Part shown: positions 10,852 through 23,607 of the stretch, one piece after another
Layout: every line of letters starts with the position of its first letter
How positions within the stretch are numbered: the stretch's first letter is position 1
From: Scytalidium lignicola
Taxonomy: Eukaryota > Ascomycota > Leotiomycetes
Assembly: GCA_002812745.2 (NCBI GenBank)
Contig: NCSJ02000162.1
Location: forward strand, 1-64,000
Length of the DNA stretch: 64,000 nt
Direction: 5' to 3'
Notes under the pieces: generated by a model
The model's database searches: none
What the model was told of the DNA's origin: nothing
What the model saw: the letters and a program-made list of their open reading frames with translations, nothing else
Translations under genes and position numbers: made by a program

Positions 10852-11804
10852 TTACCAATCCACAGCCCATCCATTCTCCTCTAAGAACTCCTCACATGCT
10901 TGTTTTAGTGCTAGGTTTGGTCTTAGTTCATCAGGCCGTAATGGCTCGCGGGTTAAAGGGTCTGTAGGGCTGCGCTTGAGATGCTCCAATATAGAAGAGC
11001 GTTCGTAGGATTGTCCTGTCTTGGTCTGGATGAAATGAGGATTATGGTTAGTTTGGATGGTACCATAAAGGGGAGAGATAGGAAATGTGGGATAAGGGAA
11101 GAACCTACTATCACAGGATCCACCATAATGGCAAAAGTAATGTCATCAATGCACCAATCTGGCACCGTCCTCTTTCTCGCGCCATCTACACCAGCCTGTT
11201 CAAACGCTTTCCGTACGTCATCAATCATAATGTCATACTCCTTTCTAAGTTCTATCACCTTCTCTTCAATAGAACCTTCGCCTTGAGATCTAAGCTCCTG
11301 GATCCTCGCTTCCCGTCTGGCCTCCAGTCCTCTAACGGCCTCTCCAACCACGCCCTCCTGCCGAGCTAACCTCTTCTTCTCCAACTGGTCCCACCTAACC
11401 TTCTTACACTTCAAGACTAATTCCGTGATATTTGCCAAGCTACTTCCACCTCTACCACCCTCCCTCATCTCCCTCAAGCACTCATGGTGAGCCCTCAAGG
11501 CACTATTGACGGCTACCTCCATATCTCCCTTGGCAGCCTGCGCTTGTGCAAGGTTATACCACGCCTTCATGTTATTCTCCTTGAGTCGAATGGCTTCCTG
11601 GCTATCGGCTATGACACCGTCCCATTGCGAGAGCTTCAGCCTAGCCATGGCCCGGTTGACGTAGAAGCTAGGGTTGGTGCTATCCCACATGATAGCTTTG
11701 GAATAGAGCACCTCAGCACCTACATAGTCGCCGGTCTGGTAGCATCTGTTGCCGTTTTCTTTGTACTCAAGGGCACGAGCTGGGTTATGTGGAGTTGGCG
11801 ACAT
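10852..11804 (-). CDS. CHIP-type TPR/U-box E3 ubiquitin ligase (STUB1 homologue)
   Basis: Two exons, 11804-11109 and 11025-10852, 289 residues (human CHIP 303). Residues about 8-115 hold three TPR units starting ALEYKENGNRCYQTGDYVGA, then ANPSFYVNRAMARLKLS-like and AWYNLAQAQAAKGD repeats. The Lys, Asn and Arg positions fit a carboxylate clamp for the C-termini of Hsp70 and Hsp90. A charged helical segment follows (about 130-205, RQEGVVGEAVRGLEARREA). The U-box is split by the 83-nt intron (donor gtaggt): WCIDDITFAIMVDPVI, then TKTGQSYERSSILEHLKRSP and DPLTREPLRPDELRPN. The family ubiquitinates chaperone clients for proteasomal disposal in cytosol and nucleus. The start Met directly precedes the TPR region. 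The U-box has the usual Pro/Leu pattern, so the enzyme should be active. Confidence 0.93.
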
Positions 11805-12301
11805 TGTGTGAATTAGGCATGGGCTAGAAAGACTGTTCGATCTTTGGTTTGGAGTTTGTATTCGTGTGGTTTGTCTAGATAGAGATCTCCGGAAGGAAAG
11901 TAGCCTTGATTTCCTCCAATTCTCGATTTGATTATCCTTGGATGCGGCAATTCGAACACCTTTCTGCTGCAGGTGAATGCCTCGTCCTAAACGACAATGT
12001 ATTATCGCGCGACTTGGGAGATTAATTATGCACTAGACCCGGCAATGATTCACTGTGTCTAAATGTTGAAAATATGAAAGATAATTATGCTGAATAGATC
12101 AAATAGGTGCAATGCGGGGTAGTTATTAAGGGTCCTTTGTCCGTTGATTTCAGCTCAGCCTCGTCGTGACGGATGATGCCATATACGGAAGAGCCCGTCA
12201 AGTGAGCGCTGCGGAGTAAGTTTTAGCAGCAAACGAAACTAGAATGTAAATGGTTGGTAGAGAAAAGGAAATAGTATATAAATATACACCGCCCTCTGGT
12301 T
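11805..12301. other. intergenic, promoter of the U-box gene
   Basis: Upstream region of the CHIP-type gene. It has no recognisable frame and no repeat. It ends at the small open frame at 12302-12472. Confidence 0.5.
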
Positions 12302-12472
12302 CTAGCAGATTTGAGGCGGATTTGGAGTTGTTGAAGACAAGTTGAACGGAAAGTGGGAAAAGTCAGCCTTGCGGATTTCTAAGTCGGGGTCCTCGACTCC
12401 GTTTCGAAGTTTCTGGAAGTCGGGTGGCAGCCTCGGAAACTTGTAGTTCCTCTCCGCATCGGCCCAATCCAT
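12302..12472 (-). CDS. small open frame, possibly a terminal exon, function unknown
   Basis: A 56-residue frame starts MDWADAERNYKFPRLPPDFQ and continues through KLRNGVEDPDLEIRKADF to a TAG. The composition (charged, few rare residues) looks like real protein rather than chance. The ATG is directly preceded by a good acceptor (tttgacag), so this may be the last exon of a gene whose upstream exons were not found, or a short gene of its own. It lies 367 bases beyond the QCR10 stop on the same strand. Joining it to the QCR10 gtacgt donor would also keep frame, but the PF-stop exon of QCR10 fits the family better. Family not recognised. Confidence 0.3.
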   Translation of the reverse strand: MDWADAERNYKFPRLPPDFQKLRNGVEDPDLEIRKADFSHFPFNLSSTTPNPPQIC

Positions 12473-12839
12473 CTGTCAAAGATACATGACAGTTTTGTTA
12501 CATGACCAAATTATTAAGTGATCGTGTATTCGGATATTGCTGGAGGTTCTCTGAGACCATAGGTCTCGTTTGTAGTTTACGGTCGCTGCAGAATGTACTA
12601 TTTGTACTATATAGTACATCCCTGGATAATTTACTAAAGGCAGTCCAATGGCTACCAACTTTGCCATGAGCATTTGCCTTCTAGCATCACGTATAAAGAT
12701 TCCGAAAGAGACATAAATTTAAAGAATTATTCTAAAGACCTTCTATTTGTCGCAGCAGATATTGTACATTTAGCTCCAACACGCTTGTAGTCTTTGCAGT
12801 TAACGCCGTCAAACATGACATTCTAGTACGGTTCGCCAT
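12473..12839. other. spacer between QCR10 and the small frame
   Basis: AT-rich 367-base gap downstream of the QCR10 stop. Contains only short frames without a family signature. Confidence 0.5.
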
Positions 12840-13732
12840 TTAGAATGGCTATTTGAGTTAGTTAGCATTAGTCCTTCAGTGGTATAGTAGAGACATATTT
12901 GTTGCACAAAAAACAGGTGATATGAAATGATGACGGAGAAGCATTGGACATTCAGCCACAAGGAAAGCTGTCCCAACAGCTAGCAACTGAGACAGCAATC
13001 CAGATGCTATAACCTTCTCTTCTTGTATAACAAAAAATCCAATAGCATTGAATGTTTTGCGATATCACGTCCTGACAAGAATAAAATTCAAAGAAAACGA
13101 ATATACGTACGTTGTCAGCTGGGTGGATCTCCTTCACCCAGTATGAACCGATGATGGGAACTTTCTGTTCCTGGATCAGCCACAATCCCCTCATAATTCT
13201 CACATCACATAGCATAGCATAACTTACAGTGAGGATATCACTTCGCACTCTTGGTACATCGGAGAAGAAGAACAATGCGAAGATGCCAGCAGAAGCACCA
13301 AAGCCTGCAGCTGTAAAGCCACTATTCACAGATGTTAGCCCCTTCGACTTCACCAATTCTCGAATCCTCCCAGATTTGTAGAATTCGGATCGAGGCAGGC
13401 CATTTTGGGTGATGCAGACTCGAAAAAGATGTCCGTTTTGGAAAGCACATACAGTCTTGTCGCGTCCTTAATTGTCCAACCCTCAACCTGAACAGGTATG
13501 GAGTACCTAAGCCAACCGTCAGCACTGTACCCTAGCAATCTCAATGTTTCTTCTCCTCGGCAAACGGACGTACTTTGGGCCGTATGGGCTCTTGTAAGTG
13601 CTCAAGAATCGTCGCGGGATCCCGCTGGCCTTTACGGCGGTTGATCGTCGGATCTAGACACCAGGTCAGCCAATTGCCATTGATCCAACTAGATCTGAAG
13701 AGTTGTCAAGGGAAGCCTACGGCGGCGTTCAT
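12840..13732 (-). CDS. QCR10: cytochrome b-c1 complex subunit 10 (QCR10), with micro-exons
   Basis: Six exons by manual splicing: 13732-13721, 13653-13574, 13506-13453, 13321-13228, 13170-13111 and 12848-12840; 102 residues. The middle reads KSPYGPKYSIPVQVEGWTIK, then GASAGIFALFFFSDVPRVRS and VPIIGSYWVKEIHPADN. This matches the single-helix QCR10/UCRY family that stabilises the Rieske protein in complex III of the inner mitochondrial membrane. The first exon is only 12 nt (MNAA; donor gtaggc, branch ctgac), needed because no Met precedes the conserved part in frame. The last exon is 9 nt (Pro-Phe-stop) after acceptor caaatag with a gctaac branch. It restores the DNPF C-terminus common to the family. 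All phases agree. Intron 3 (131 nt) and intron 5 (262 nt) are unusually long for so small a gene. Confidence 0.85.
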
Positions 13733-15342
13733 TGTGCAGTTGTGGAAGCGAGAGGAGAGAGTGGGCGGGAAAGAGTTCAATTGCGTGGTTGATGATCGTG
13801 ATCAAGGACTTCAATGATTATGTTAGGAAAGTTGGAACTTGCTTCCAATTGAGTGGTTCGGAGCTAGCCGGGTTGTTCCTGATTTCATGCCTTAGAATCC
13901 AGGCCTAACAATAGTTCACGACTTGGTATTTGCACGTGACACGTGACACAACCCTCATTATTGTTACTGGAGGCGTCAAGGTCTACCTGGATGGATCCTT
14001 TGAGGGAGAAAGAGAGAGATGAAGGTATGACTGAGTGACACGCGCATCCATACAGCAACAGACACATACATTGCATACAGAACCAACAAATATGAACACA
14101 TATACACATACACGTAACACCTACACTTTCATCCCATCTTTCCATGTCATCTGAAAGCACGTCGACGGCAATGGATTGTTGGACCCTTTGAGCTATTTGC
14201 GGACGGAGGAAATTACGAGGGAACCACAATTAGCTGCATAACTCGCACAATTTCTGCACAGTTGCATTGCTCCATTTCCCCTCCATTCCTCCATTCCTCC
14301 ACTCTCCACTGCTCTATTGCTGCATTCCCTCACGCCCGTCCACATTGGTGGGAGGGAATTCGCCCTGATAAGTCAAGAGCATCCCGAAGAATGTTAGGAT
14401 GTTGGATTTTCACATCATCTGCACGAAGGACGGAGAGAGATGGGCCCATATCTTACACCGCAGCAGCGAGTAGGATGTGTTGGAATTCCAAGCCCGGGTC
14501 GTTTTGCGCGCATGTCTACGGGGAAGTTGTCCGTAGAGGAGAGTACCAATTGCTGATTCCGACTGCAACGAATGGATGCACCGGTAATAAGCAACAAAAG
14601 GAAATAATTATAAAAAATATAAATCAAAACAACAGATCAAGCTCTCATTCCCTCATTTTTTTTCTTTCGTACCATTAACTTTCCAACAAGTATACGCAGC
14701 ATAATCTGTTCCCAGTGTGACTCAGCAGATATTCGCCCGCCGTGATTCGTGCCCGCCGCGGGTGATCTAATCGGCATGCAGCAGCATCATAGTGCAGCGG
14801 TTTAAGCTTCGCGACCCCATCCCGAGTCCTGCCGTATCGCCGCCCGGGGTTCTCGTCACGATCAGAAAGTCCCTCGATGATAATACAACCTCGACCTCGC
14901 CCTTCTACAGCATCTCAGAGCAACACCAAAGTGCGGCATTTTTGACATAGGGGGATTATAGACCAGCGCTGGATCAAGGATAGCCACCGTTATTGTGTAC
15001 CGACGAGATCATTGCCCCCCAGATAGCCCAAAATAATAGATACTGGTGAAAGTTGGAAGACGATCGACTGAGGGTACCTTGAGGGATATCGTGGTCCGTG
15101 GCGGCGAAGGTACTATTTGGGAGTGGACTGGAGGAGAAAGAAATAGGACGGGACCGGGTTAGCTTGCTGGAAGCTATCCAGAGATATCGATATCACAGTC
15201 GACAAGTGAGCAAGACGGCTTGTCTATGGTCGCGGTTTCCAGATCCTCACGCAGATCAAACACACCCCAACCAGCATTACATCCTCCTTCTCCCTTTCTC
15301 CATCACCACAAACCTACACAAATACATATAAACTCAACCAAA
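13733..15342. other. intergenic, divergent promoters; no gene seen
   Basis: About 1.6 kb between QCR10 (-) and the Ser/Thr-rich gene (+). A pyrimidine-rich tract (14260-14340, and 15280-15320 just before the start) looks like promoter or leader. No tRNA or family signature was seen. Confidence 0.5.
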
Positions 15343-15930
15343 ATGCCTTCTCAAAGACCATTCTTCTCAAACTTCCTCGCCGCATTCCGCGCGCACTCCG
15401 CAATCCAACAATCACCGCCAAAAGGCTCCTCCTCACAGCCAACACACTCCACCTCGAGCACATCCACATCAAGCACATCAACACCACGAACAATCTCCAC
15501 CAGCAGCAAATCCCACGCACACCCCGGCGCCGGACCAACAACAGCCGCCTTGAGCACCTTACACTCTCCTCGCACGCACTCCACATCCCCATTATCCATC
15601 TCACCAGGCACTCCCAACCCCAACTACAGCCAAAATCCAAACCCGGTATCTCCATCAGCTTCTCCTTCAGACCACTCATATCCACTACAGAACCCTCATC
15701 ACCACAACTCCTCGTCGACACACCATGCGAGTACGGGGAGGTACATGTCCTCGCCGATGCAAAGACGCGGGAGCGATAGTTCAAGCGAGGGGTTCCGAGA
15801 CGTGTTAGGAGCTGAGAAATGGTACATCGGGGGACGAACAGCCGGTGGTGAAGAGCGATTTTTTAAACTAGGCGTTATACGAAGACAGAGGAGTGGTGAT
15901 AGACTGAGTTTTGACCGGTTAAGTCTATGA
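15343..15930 (+). CDS. Ser/Thr-rich conserved fungal protein of unknown function
   Basis: Single exon, 195 residues. It opens MPSQRPFFSNFLAAFRAHSA, followed by a long low-complexity stretch rich in Ser, Thr, Pro and His (about 25-145). The C-terminus is ordered: RRGSDSSSEGFRDVLGAEKW followed by YIGGRTAGGEERFFKLGVI and a closing DRLSFDRLSL. That conserved-looking tail suggests a real protein whose function lies at the C-terminus. The Ser clusters (RRGSDSSSE) look like phosphorylation sites, which is inference. There is no signal peptide or membrane segment. The start was chosen at 15343 because the upstream in-frame Met (15220) adds only a low-complexity leader and the AACCAAAATG context is good. 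Cytosolic or nuclear location is likely; function is unknown. Confidence 0.7.
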   Translation: MPSQRPFFSNFLAAFRAHSAIQQSPPKGSSSQPTHSTSSTSTSSTSTPRTISTSSKSHAHPGAGPTTAALSTLHSPRTHSTSPLSISPGTPNPNYSQNPNPVSPSASPSDHSYPLQNPHHHNSSSTHHASTGRYMSSPMQRRGSDSSSEGFRDVLGAEKWYIGGRTAGGEERFFKLGVIRRQRSGDRLSFDRLSL

Positions 15931-17130
15931 GTTTGGTACGACTATTAAACTGCATGAATATGATGATAAAATTTCTATTGTTATTGTTTATATGCGGGTT
16001 AACCAAGCTTCATTCGTTCCACATTGTCTTTCCGCTACTCTCTTTTTCTTTCTCTTCAGCATAGGGAGGCATTTAGCTGGGTTTAAGAGTCTACACAGGT
16101 TTTTTACAAGTTGGTTGTGTGAAATACGGCACGGTATGGTATGGGTGGTATTGGGTTACGGCACATTTGGAAACTAAGGTTGCATATATATATGGGAAGA
16201 TTCCTCAGCGGGAGATAAGAGACGGTTCTGTTCACTTACTTACCCGATCTCTTAGGTTTTTTTTCCCCCAATTTTCGGCGTTACGGATGGGATGATGGGA
16301 CGTGGTTTTAATACTCTCCTTTTCTCCTGCCCTTTTTGTTGTCATTCATACAAAAAAACCCTCAGCGGAAAGTATATAAATTTTTTTTCTCTCCTGCACA
16401 ACACAAAGCTACATAACCTTTTCACGGCATTTGTTTTAAGAAGCAGAAAAGTAAAAAAGCAAGCAGCAAAACGGCAAATACAATTACAAGAACTTCTTTT
16501 TTATAAAAAAAATTCACATGCTCCTGCTTAGTCTATGTGAATAAAGTGAATGAATCCCAATAATGGGGGTGGGTTCTTAAAATTCTTGGTAAAGTTAGGG
16601 ACTGAGTCAGGCCAGTGATACACCGAAGGGGAGCGAAATGCATATGCACACCTCAGCATAATTAGTTCGANGACCCCTTTCCCCCGACGTCGGTGCACGT
16701 GTAGAGTCAGAACCTAGCTTTCTAGTTGGTGAGTTAGTTTAGGCACAGGAGGATCAAGGAGTCATAATTAACTTACATGGATAAAGTAATTTTTCATCAT
16801 AATCAACGGGACTAAACCATCTCGAAGTAAAATTAGAGGTTTCTAAAGTAATTTGTGGGATGACTCAATATCTAGTTCTTGGATTAAGCTATTAATTTAT
16901 AGATCTAATTAACAATAATCAGTTAATTGTCCTGTATGTACTCCGTATGTATAAATATAATAATGAAAAACAGCTACACCGGAAATAAGAGTTTTATTAC
17001 TGCTATATACACTCTTTTTCAAGACAAGGACTTCTAGAAACTGGGTATTACTTCATTACTTCATTAATTTCGTAATTTCGTATTTTCGTATTTTCCCCCA
17101 AATTCACTCTTTATCCATATTATCTTCCTT
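15931..17130. other. convergent intergenic region, no gene seen
   Basis: Lies between two convergent 3' ends. AT-rich with poly-T stretches around 16258 and 16380, and an N at 16671. No family signature on either strand. Confidence 0.55.
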
Positions 17131-18512
17131 TTAATCAGCTGTTGACCCAGCAAAGGCATCTGCAATCTCAGTCAAGTTCTTTCCATGAGCAAGAAGTATT
17201 CCAAGAAGAATGCGCGACTTCATTGGGTTCAAGAATCCGCTGGCAACTGATTCGAAAATTAGCAAAATAATAAAAAGAAATGGATATATTGTTATTGTCC
17301 CGACTTACTGTGAAGAGGGCTGCCGCTTCCAATATCACTGAGGGGTACCTCACCACTCATGGCACGAGTGCTTTGAACGACGGGGATGTTGAAACCAGTG
17401 ATAACCTCGTCTATAGCTTCCCCGAACGATGAGCTAACACCACCAGCACCAGCGCCGGCAATCTGTAACTGTCAGTTCAATTCACTTCCCTTGGAGAAAA
17501 GGATACATACCACAATACCCTTTGCACCGCTTGCAACGGCGTTAAATATGGTATCATTGTGCATATCCTCGTATGCAAAAAGGATATCCACTCTAGGGAT
17601 GGACGTAACGTTCGAAACGTCATAGGCCCTCTTGCCAGTAGGTGTAACCGGTGGGTAAAAGAAATACGGGGTGTCGGAGACCAGCGCTCCCAGATGTCCC
17701 ATTTCTACTGCCTTGAATGTATCGAGAGTATTCGCGTTCGTCTTTGTCACGTAGTATGCCGAAGTAATGCGATCGTTCAGCACAACCATTGCTCCACGGT
17801 TTCTTGATAACGGACTGGCTGCAACCGTCACGGCCTCGAGGAGGTTGTACGGTCCATCCGCTGAGATTGCGGTGGACGGTCGCATAGCGCCGACGATGAC
17901 TACGGGTTTGCCGCAGTTGACGGTTGCATCCAAGAAGAATGCAGATTCTTCGAGAACGTCTGTGCCGTGAGTTACAACAGCGCCGGCCACTGAGGAGAGT
18001 TAGTTATTAGTAGTTCCATCGATGTTGCCCATACATTATAGTGAATGTATTAAAGATATTAAAAAGAGACTTACTCGTTGGGTCATCGCAGACATATTTA
18101 TTAATCTGCTTTGAGATTTCAAGCAGTAAACTCGACGTAACGTCCTCACTCCCAACATTCGCGGATTGAATACCCGCAACGTTAGATACGTTGAGGATTG
18201 CAGGGACCGCATTTATAAGTGTCAAGATCCCTACAGCACCGGAGGTGTAGCCTGTAGTTGCGGTTTGGCTACTACTTGATCCTGCAATTGTTCCACCTGT
18301 GCCAGTGTTAGCTAGGATAGGAAGACTGATGTGAAGTGAATATCTATACCTGTTGCGAATATTGTCACATTGGGTAGTGAAGCATTCATCTGGGTAAAAT
18401 TGAGACCATTTGCGTTCGTAAATACGAACGGGTTGGCATCTTGTCTAGAAAAGAGAGGAAATGCGGTGGTGGTGGCGGCGATGAAGCAGAGAGTCTTTAA
18501 AAAGAAAGCCAT
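17131..18512 (-). CDS. secreted L-asparaginase, type II
   Basis: Five exons: 18512-18350, 18296-18075, 17989-17511, 17462-17309 and 17246-17131; introns 53, 85, 48 and 62 nt; 377 residues. The N-terminus MAFFLKTLCFIAATTTAFP is a signal peptide. The first catalytic motif FATGGTIAG is formed across intron 1, followed by TTGYTSGAVG with the mobile-loop Tyr. The second motif GAVVTHGTDVLEE lies after intron 2 and carries the Thr-Asp pair, with GKPVVIVGAMRPSTA behind it. The C-terminal domain contains GFNIPVVQSTRAMSGEV and ends in LTEIADAFAGSTAD. The enzyme hydrolyses asparagine to aspartate and ammonia; several NxT/S sites fit glycosylation outside the cell. Two adjacent GATAA motifs on the minus strand (about 19053-19062) lie 540 bases upstream and could bind a nitrogen-regulatory GATA factor. 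Confidence 0.94.
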
Positions 18513-18667
18513 TTTGACAATTGGAAGAAAATGTGATCGATGGAGTGAATCAAGTACTTGACTTGGATGTCTAGGAGGAAAGGATCACTGGTTGACTTAT
18601 ATATTGAGGAATATTGAGGAATAGACTCCACTCGTAGAGCTGCAGCCCCACCAGGGTAACGCCGGGA

Positions 18668-18958
18668 TTACGCAGAAGCCCAAGTAAATCCATACTTATC
18701 TGTGAGAGTCAGAGGAATTGGTAAACAGACTGCAACATCGCCCACTCTCAGGAAGCTTGGAGATATGTTATGAAGTGATTGTGCCTGCTGCTCGCTGGGA
18801 AGTGACGAGGGGAAGAGAGATAAGAGATGCAGGAACGAATATGCGGGGCTAAGATAGGCAGGCATCGTAGAGTTGGATGAATCTAGGGTACACAGTCCGA
18901 GAACCATCTGGGTGGGATCATAACTCGAAAGGTACTTAGCCACGTTAGCCAGCTCCAT
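18668..18958 (-). CDS. small hypothetical protein, unsupported by family
   Basis: A 96-residue uninterrupted frame starts MELANVAKYLSSYDPTQMVL and ends FTWASA. Codon use and residue mix look plausible for a protein, but no domain or signal peptide was recognised. It lies 155 bases upstream of the asparaginase start on the same strand, so it would sit in that gene's promoter. It may be a short gene, a relic exon or chance. Confidence 0.25.
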   Translation of the reverse strand: MELANVAKYLSSYDPTQMVLGLCTLDSSNSTMPAYLSPAYSFLHLLSLFPSSLPSEQQAQSLHNISPSFLRVGDVAVCLPIPLTLTDKYGFTWASA

Positions 18959-19991
18959 AGAATGTTCTGTACTGTACCTTATGCGTGGTTTTGGATTTTA
19001 GGATGTTGCCCGATGCCAAAAGCTCTCGGCGACTGCGGAAGAGTATTCTTTGTTATCTTATCGCATTCTACCAAAGGTGGGAGCCAATAATGCCGTCGAT
19101 TCTGCATTTATGATTATATACTCAGACGGGCAAATTCAATAAATGAGTTGAGAGGATTATCAAAAGCATTATAATTTTCACATTTGTATACCAGGTTTTA
19201 CATAATCTTTCTAGAAAGAGAGCGGTTTTATTTCTGTCAAGACACCGCCTGTAATTACAGCGACTTTTACGAACTAGGTGTTAGAAGTCCGTGCGTAACT
19301 AATTAGGTGTAGACTATCTTTATCTTTTTACTAATTCTTGTACTTACGTACTTAATACTGTTACTTCTTTATAAGGTTATCTATCCATTTCTGTAGTATT
19401 TTCTCTTATTCCTCTATCATAGCCTGAATTATGTCAAGTTGATTCTCTTAAGTTGTAGTACTCTTGAAGTGGCTTAGAACTTATTTTAACAATTTTACTG
19501 AGTTAACGCATAACTTCTTTATGTTTAGTTTTAATCTTTGAATCTGAAAAGCGTGAGGACATTAGTGAAATGTGAATTACATCCATTTTGGTTGAGAAAT
19601 GAGTGAATTTAGATGATTCTGGCATTAGAAAAGTGTGGTTTTTGTGCCCTGAACGCACAGACTTCTGACACCTAGTTCGTTAGGCACTTTGCTCAATGAT
19701 GAGCCCGTGACAGATTATGTAATCAAGTGTCACGTGTGCTACTAGCGCTTCACTTGATTCCGATGACCTTGTGCCGTGGCCTCCGGACAAATGCTCAGTC
19801 ATCATCCGCCCGACCCGACCAATATCCGCATACTAATCCTAGCGCTAAACATCCCACCACAGAAACGTCATAGCCACAGCTTGACCCTCACCCCACATAC
19901 GTTGAGAGCTTCAAATTTTCTCAACTACAAATAGCTCTGTTGATATAAACTCTTATCTGATCGAGAATCATCAATCCATTCCAATTGAGAT
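18959..19991. other. intergenic region holding an inverted-repeat element
   Basis: Between the small frame (-) and the glucose-6-phosphate isomerase leader. The middle is taken up by the element at 19270-19679. 19750-19991 is the likely promoter of the isomerase gene. Confidence 0.55.
19270..19679. mobile_element. MITE with 28-bp terminal inverted repeats and TTA duplication
   Basis: The left end cgaactaggtgttagaagtc (from 19270) pairs with the reverse complement of the right end (…cacctagttcg, ending 19679). About 27 bases match with two mismatches. TTA stands directly on both sides (19267-19269 and 19680-19682), the expected target-site duplication. The 410-bp interior is AT-rich and non-coding. 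This fits a non-autonomous DNA transposon of the TA/TTA-target type. It sits in the promoter region of the isomerase gene. The ends differ from those of the element at 1-359, so it is a different family. Confidence 0.75.
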
Positions 19992-20233
19992 GTAAGTAGC
20001 TCTCCTTTTGATGTTACCTTTGTCCTATCGATGTTCGTCGGGGGTGAAGGTCACGATCCCGCACCACGACCCCGCCAACAGTCTTCTGGGCATGTTATTA
20101 ATCACATTACATACAATCAATGGATTTAATCAAACTTACGCTGTCCTAGTCACCAGAAATACGTCTACGAGAAGCAATAGCTGGAAAGAGCGATTTTCAG
20201 TGAATTCCCGAATATCTCCATAATCTGAAACAG
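19992..20233 (+). other. probable 5'-UTR intron of the isomerase gene
   Basis: A canonical gtaagtagct donor at 19992 and a gaaacag acceptor ending at 20233 frame a 242-base segment that stops 19 bases before the isomerase ATG. Short upstream ATG frames inside it would be removed by splicing. This is inferred from splice sites only. Confidence 0.4.
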
Positions 20234-20252
20234 ATCAAGCTCGTACGACAAA

Positions 20253-22028
<1,776 letters not shown>

Positions 22029-23607
22029 GGTGTGAATAATATGATCGATAGAAAGAAGTTTAAGCTATTTGCTACCTGGATCCTATGATGAGATGAATTA
22101 GGACAATCCTTTTAGAAGAAAGCAATTTTATTTCTGGTAATAAGGCTTCATCTACAAGAACCTACTATTCTGGCATATTTAATATCAGGAGTTATAGATA
22201 TCCTCTTGGTAGAATGTAGAGACGGAGATTTCCTACGAGTGGGACTTGACAAGCCAAATCCAGTAGTCTGAACCTGTGGAGTTATTTGTAAGTTCTAATA
22301 CAGTTTCAGACTTATGGACTTATAACGAAGTAAAAATCCCTCCTTAAAGTATCAGTAAAGTAGATCTAAGTACATCTTCATCTACTTTTTATTGTCATTT
22401 AATCACAACCTACGTATCCCCGTTGAAGCTTGGGCATAAGAGGCTCAACCAGCTCCGGATTCAGAAGCAATGGCAGGCAGGTTGTTGGAAAAGTTTTGGG
22501 GCCTTTTAAGAATAAGTAGCCCTGGTATATGTAGATTAGAATAGTGGCATACAGATGATCGATGTGGAGTGAAATAGGTGATATTTGGCATTAGATATAT
22601 CTTTAAGAACTTTAGTTCGGTACTTGTTGGCTATAAGTGCTATATTTAGGGTTATAATCAGAAAATACCAGTCAAAATATTAAATGCTAACCCATTTCTA
22701 AATTGCACAGGGAAGATCATATTTGATTCAGTCGACCCACCAACTTTGCGGTCTTTCAATAAATGGGATAGGAAATATACTCTGTACATTCAATATGACA
22801 ATCCTCTCTGACACTTCCATATTAATGATTATAGTCCCTTCACAAAGAGTACAATTAGTAAACCCCCCTCATACTACGGTATTGTATATAAAATCTGAGA
22901 AGCTAAGTACTCACTCCGTAGTACACGTAAGAAGTTAATGAAGGTTTAGTTCAGAATGGGTTATTCCATCTAGGAGATACTTCATAAANTTTTTTATTTT
23001 TGTGAAGAACTTTCACAAGATGTGGTTGAATAAAGAAGTTCAAAGAAAGNAAAAAAAGTAACATTGCTCAACAGAACAAGATTTCTTATTCCAATACAAT
23101 TTAAAACAGAGTAAACAACATCTTCAGAGTAATCTTCATGCTTTGATATTGCATTGTTCTAATACAGTTAACCATTTCAACAGAAAGGACACAATATCTT
23201 TGTAACCCCCCCTTTGTTCAATTGTACAGTACAACATAAATTCAACAGAAACAAAATACTTTGATACACGAAGATGTCAAAGAAGGAAACAATGCCCTTT
23301 GTGTGTATATACTTTGCCTCTTGTGTCAATGGCAGTTTCTTTGTCCCTCATTTTGACGTTTAAGGACCTGAAGTTTCCCTAGATTGAGAGAGAGAGATTT
23401 TTTTCGATTTCATAACATCAGCATTGCTGTGATAAACAACGAGTTCGTGAACAAAACTCAAGTCTTCAACAGCAAACTTCTATTCATCGAATAGTCAAAC
23501 AGATAACAGCAAAATCGACAGCAACAAAAACACCAATTCGAACACCAACACCAAAAAGAAATTCACTTACCCAAAACAAGAACCCACCAAAAAAAAGATC
23601 AATCAAA
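22029..23607. other. intergenic AT-rich stretch, no gene seen
   Basis: About 1.6 kb with the isomerase 3' end and the leader of the next gene. Two isolated Ns (22989, 23050) stand beside T and A runs. GTACAGTAC lies at 23224. No family signature. Confidence 0.55.
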
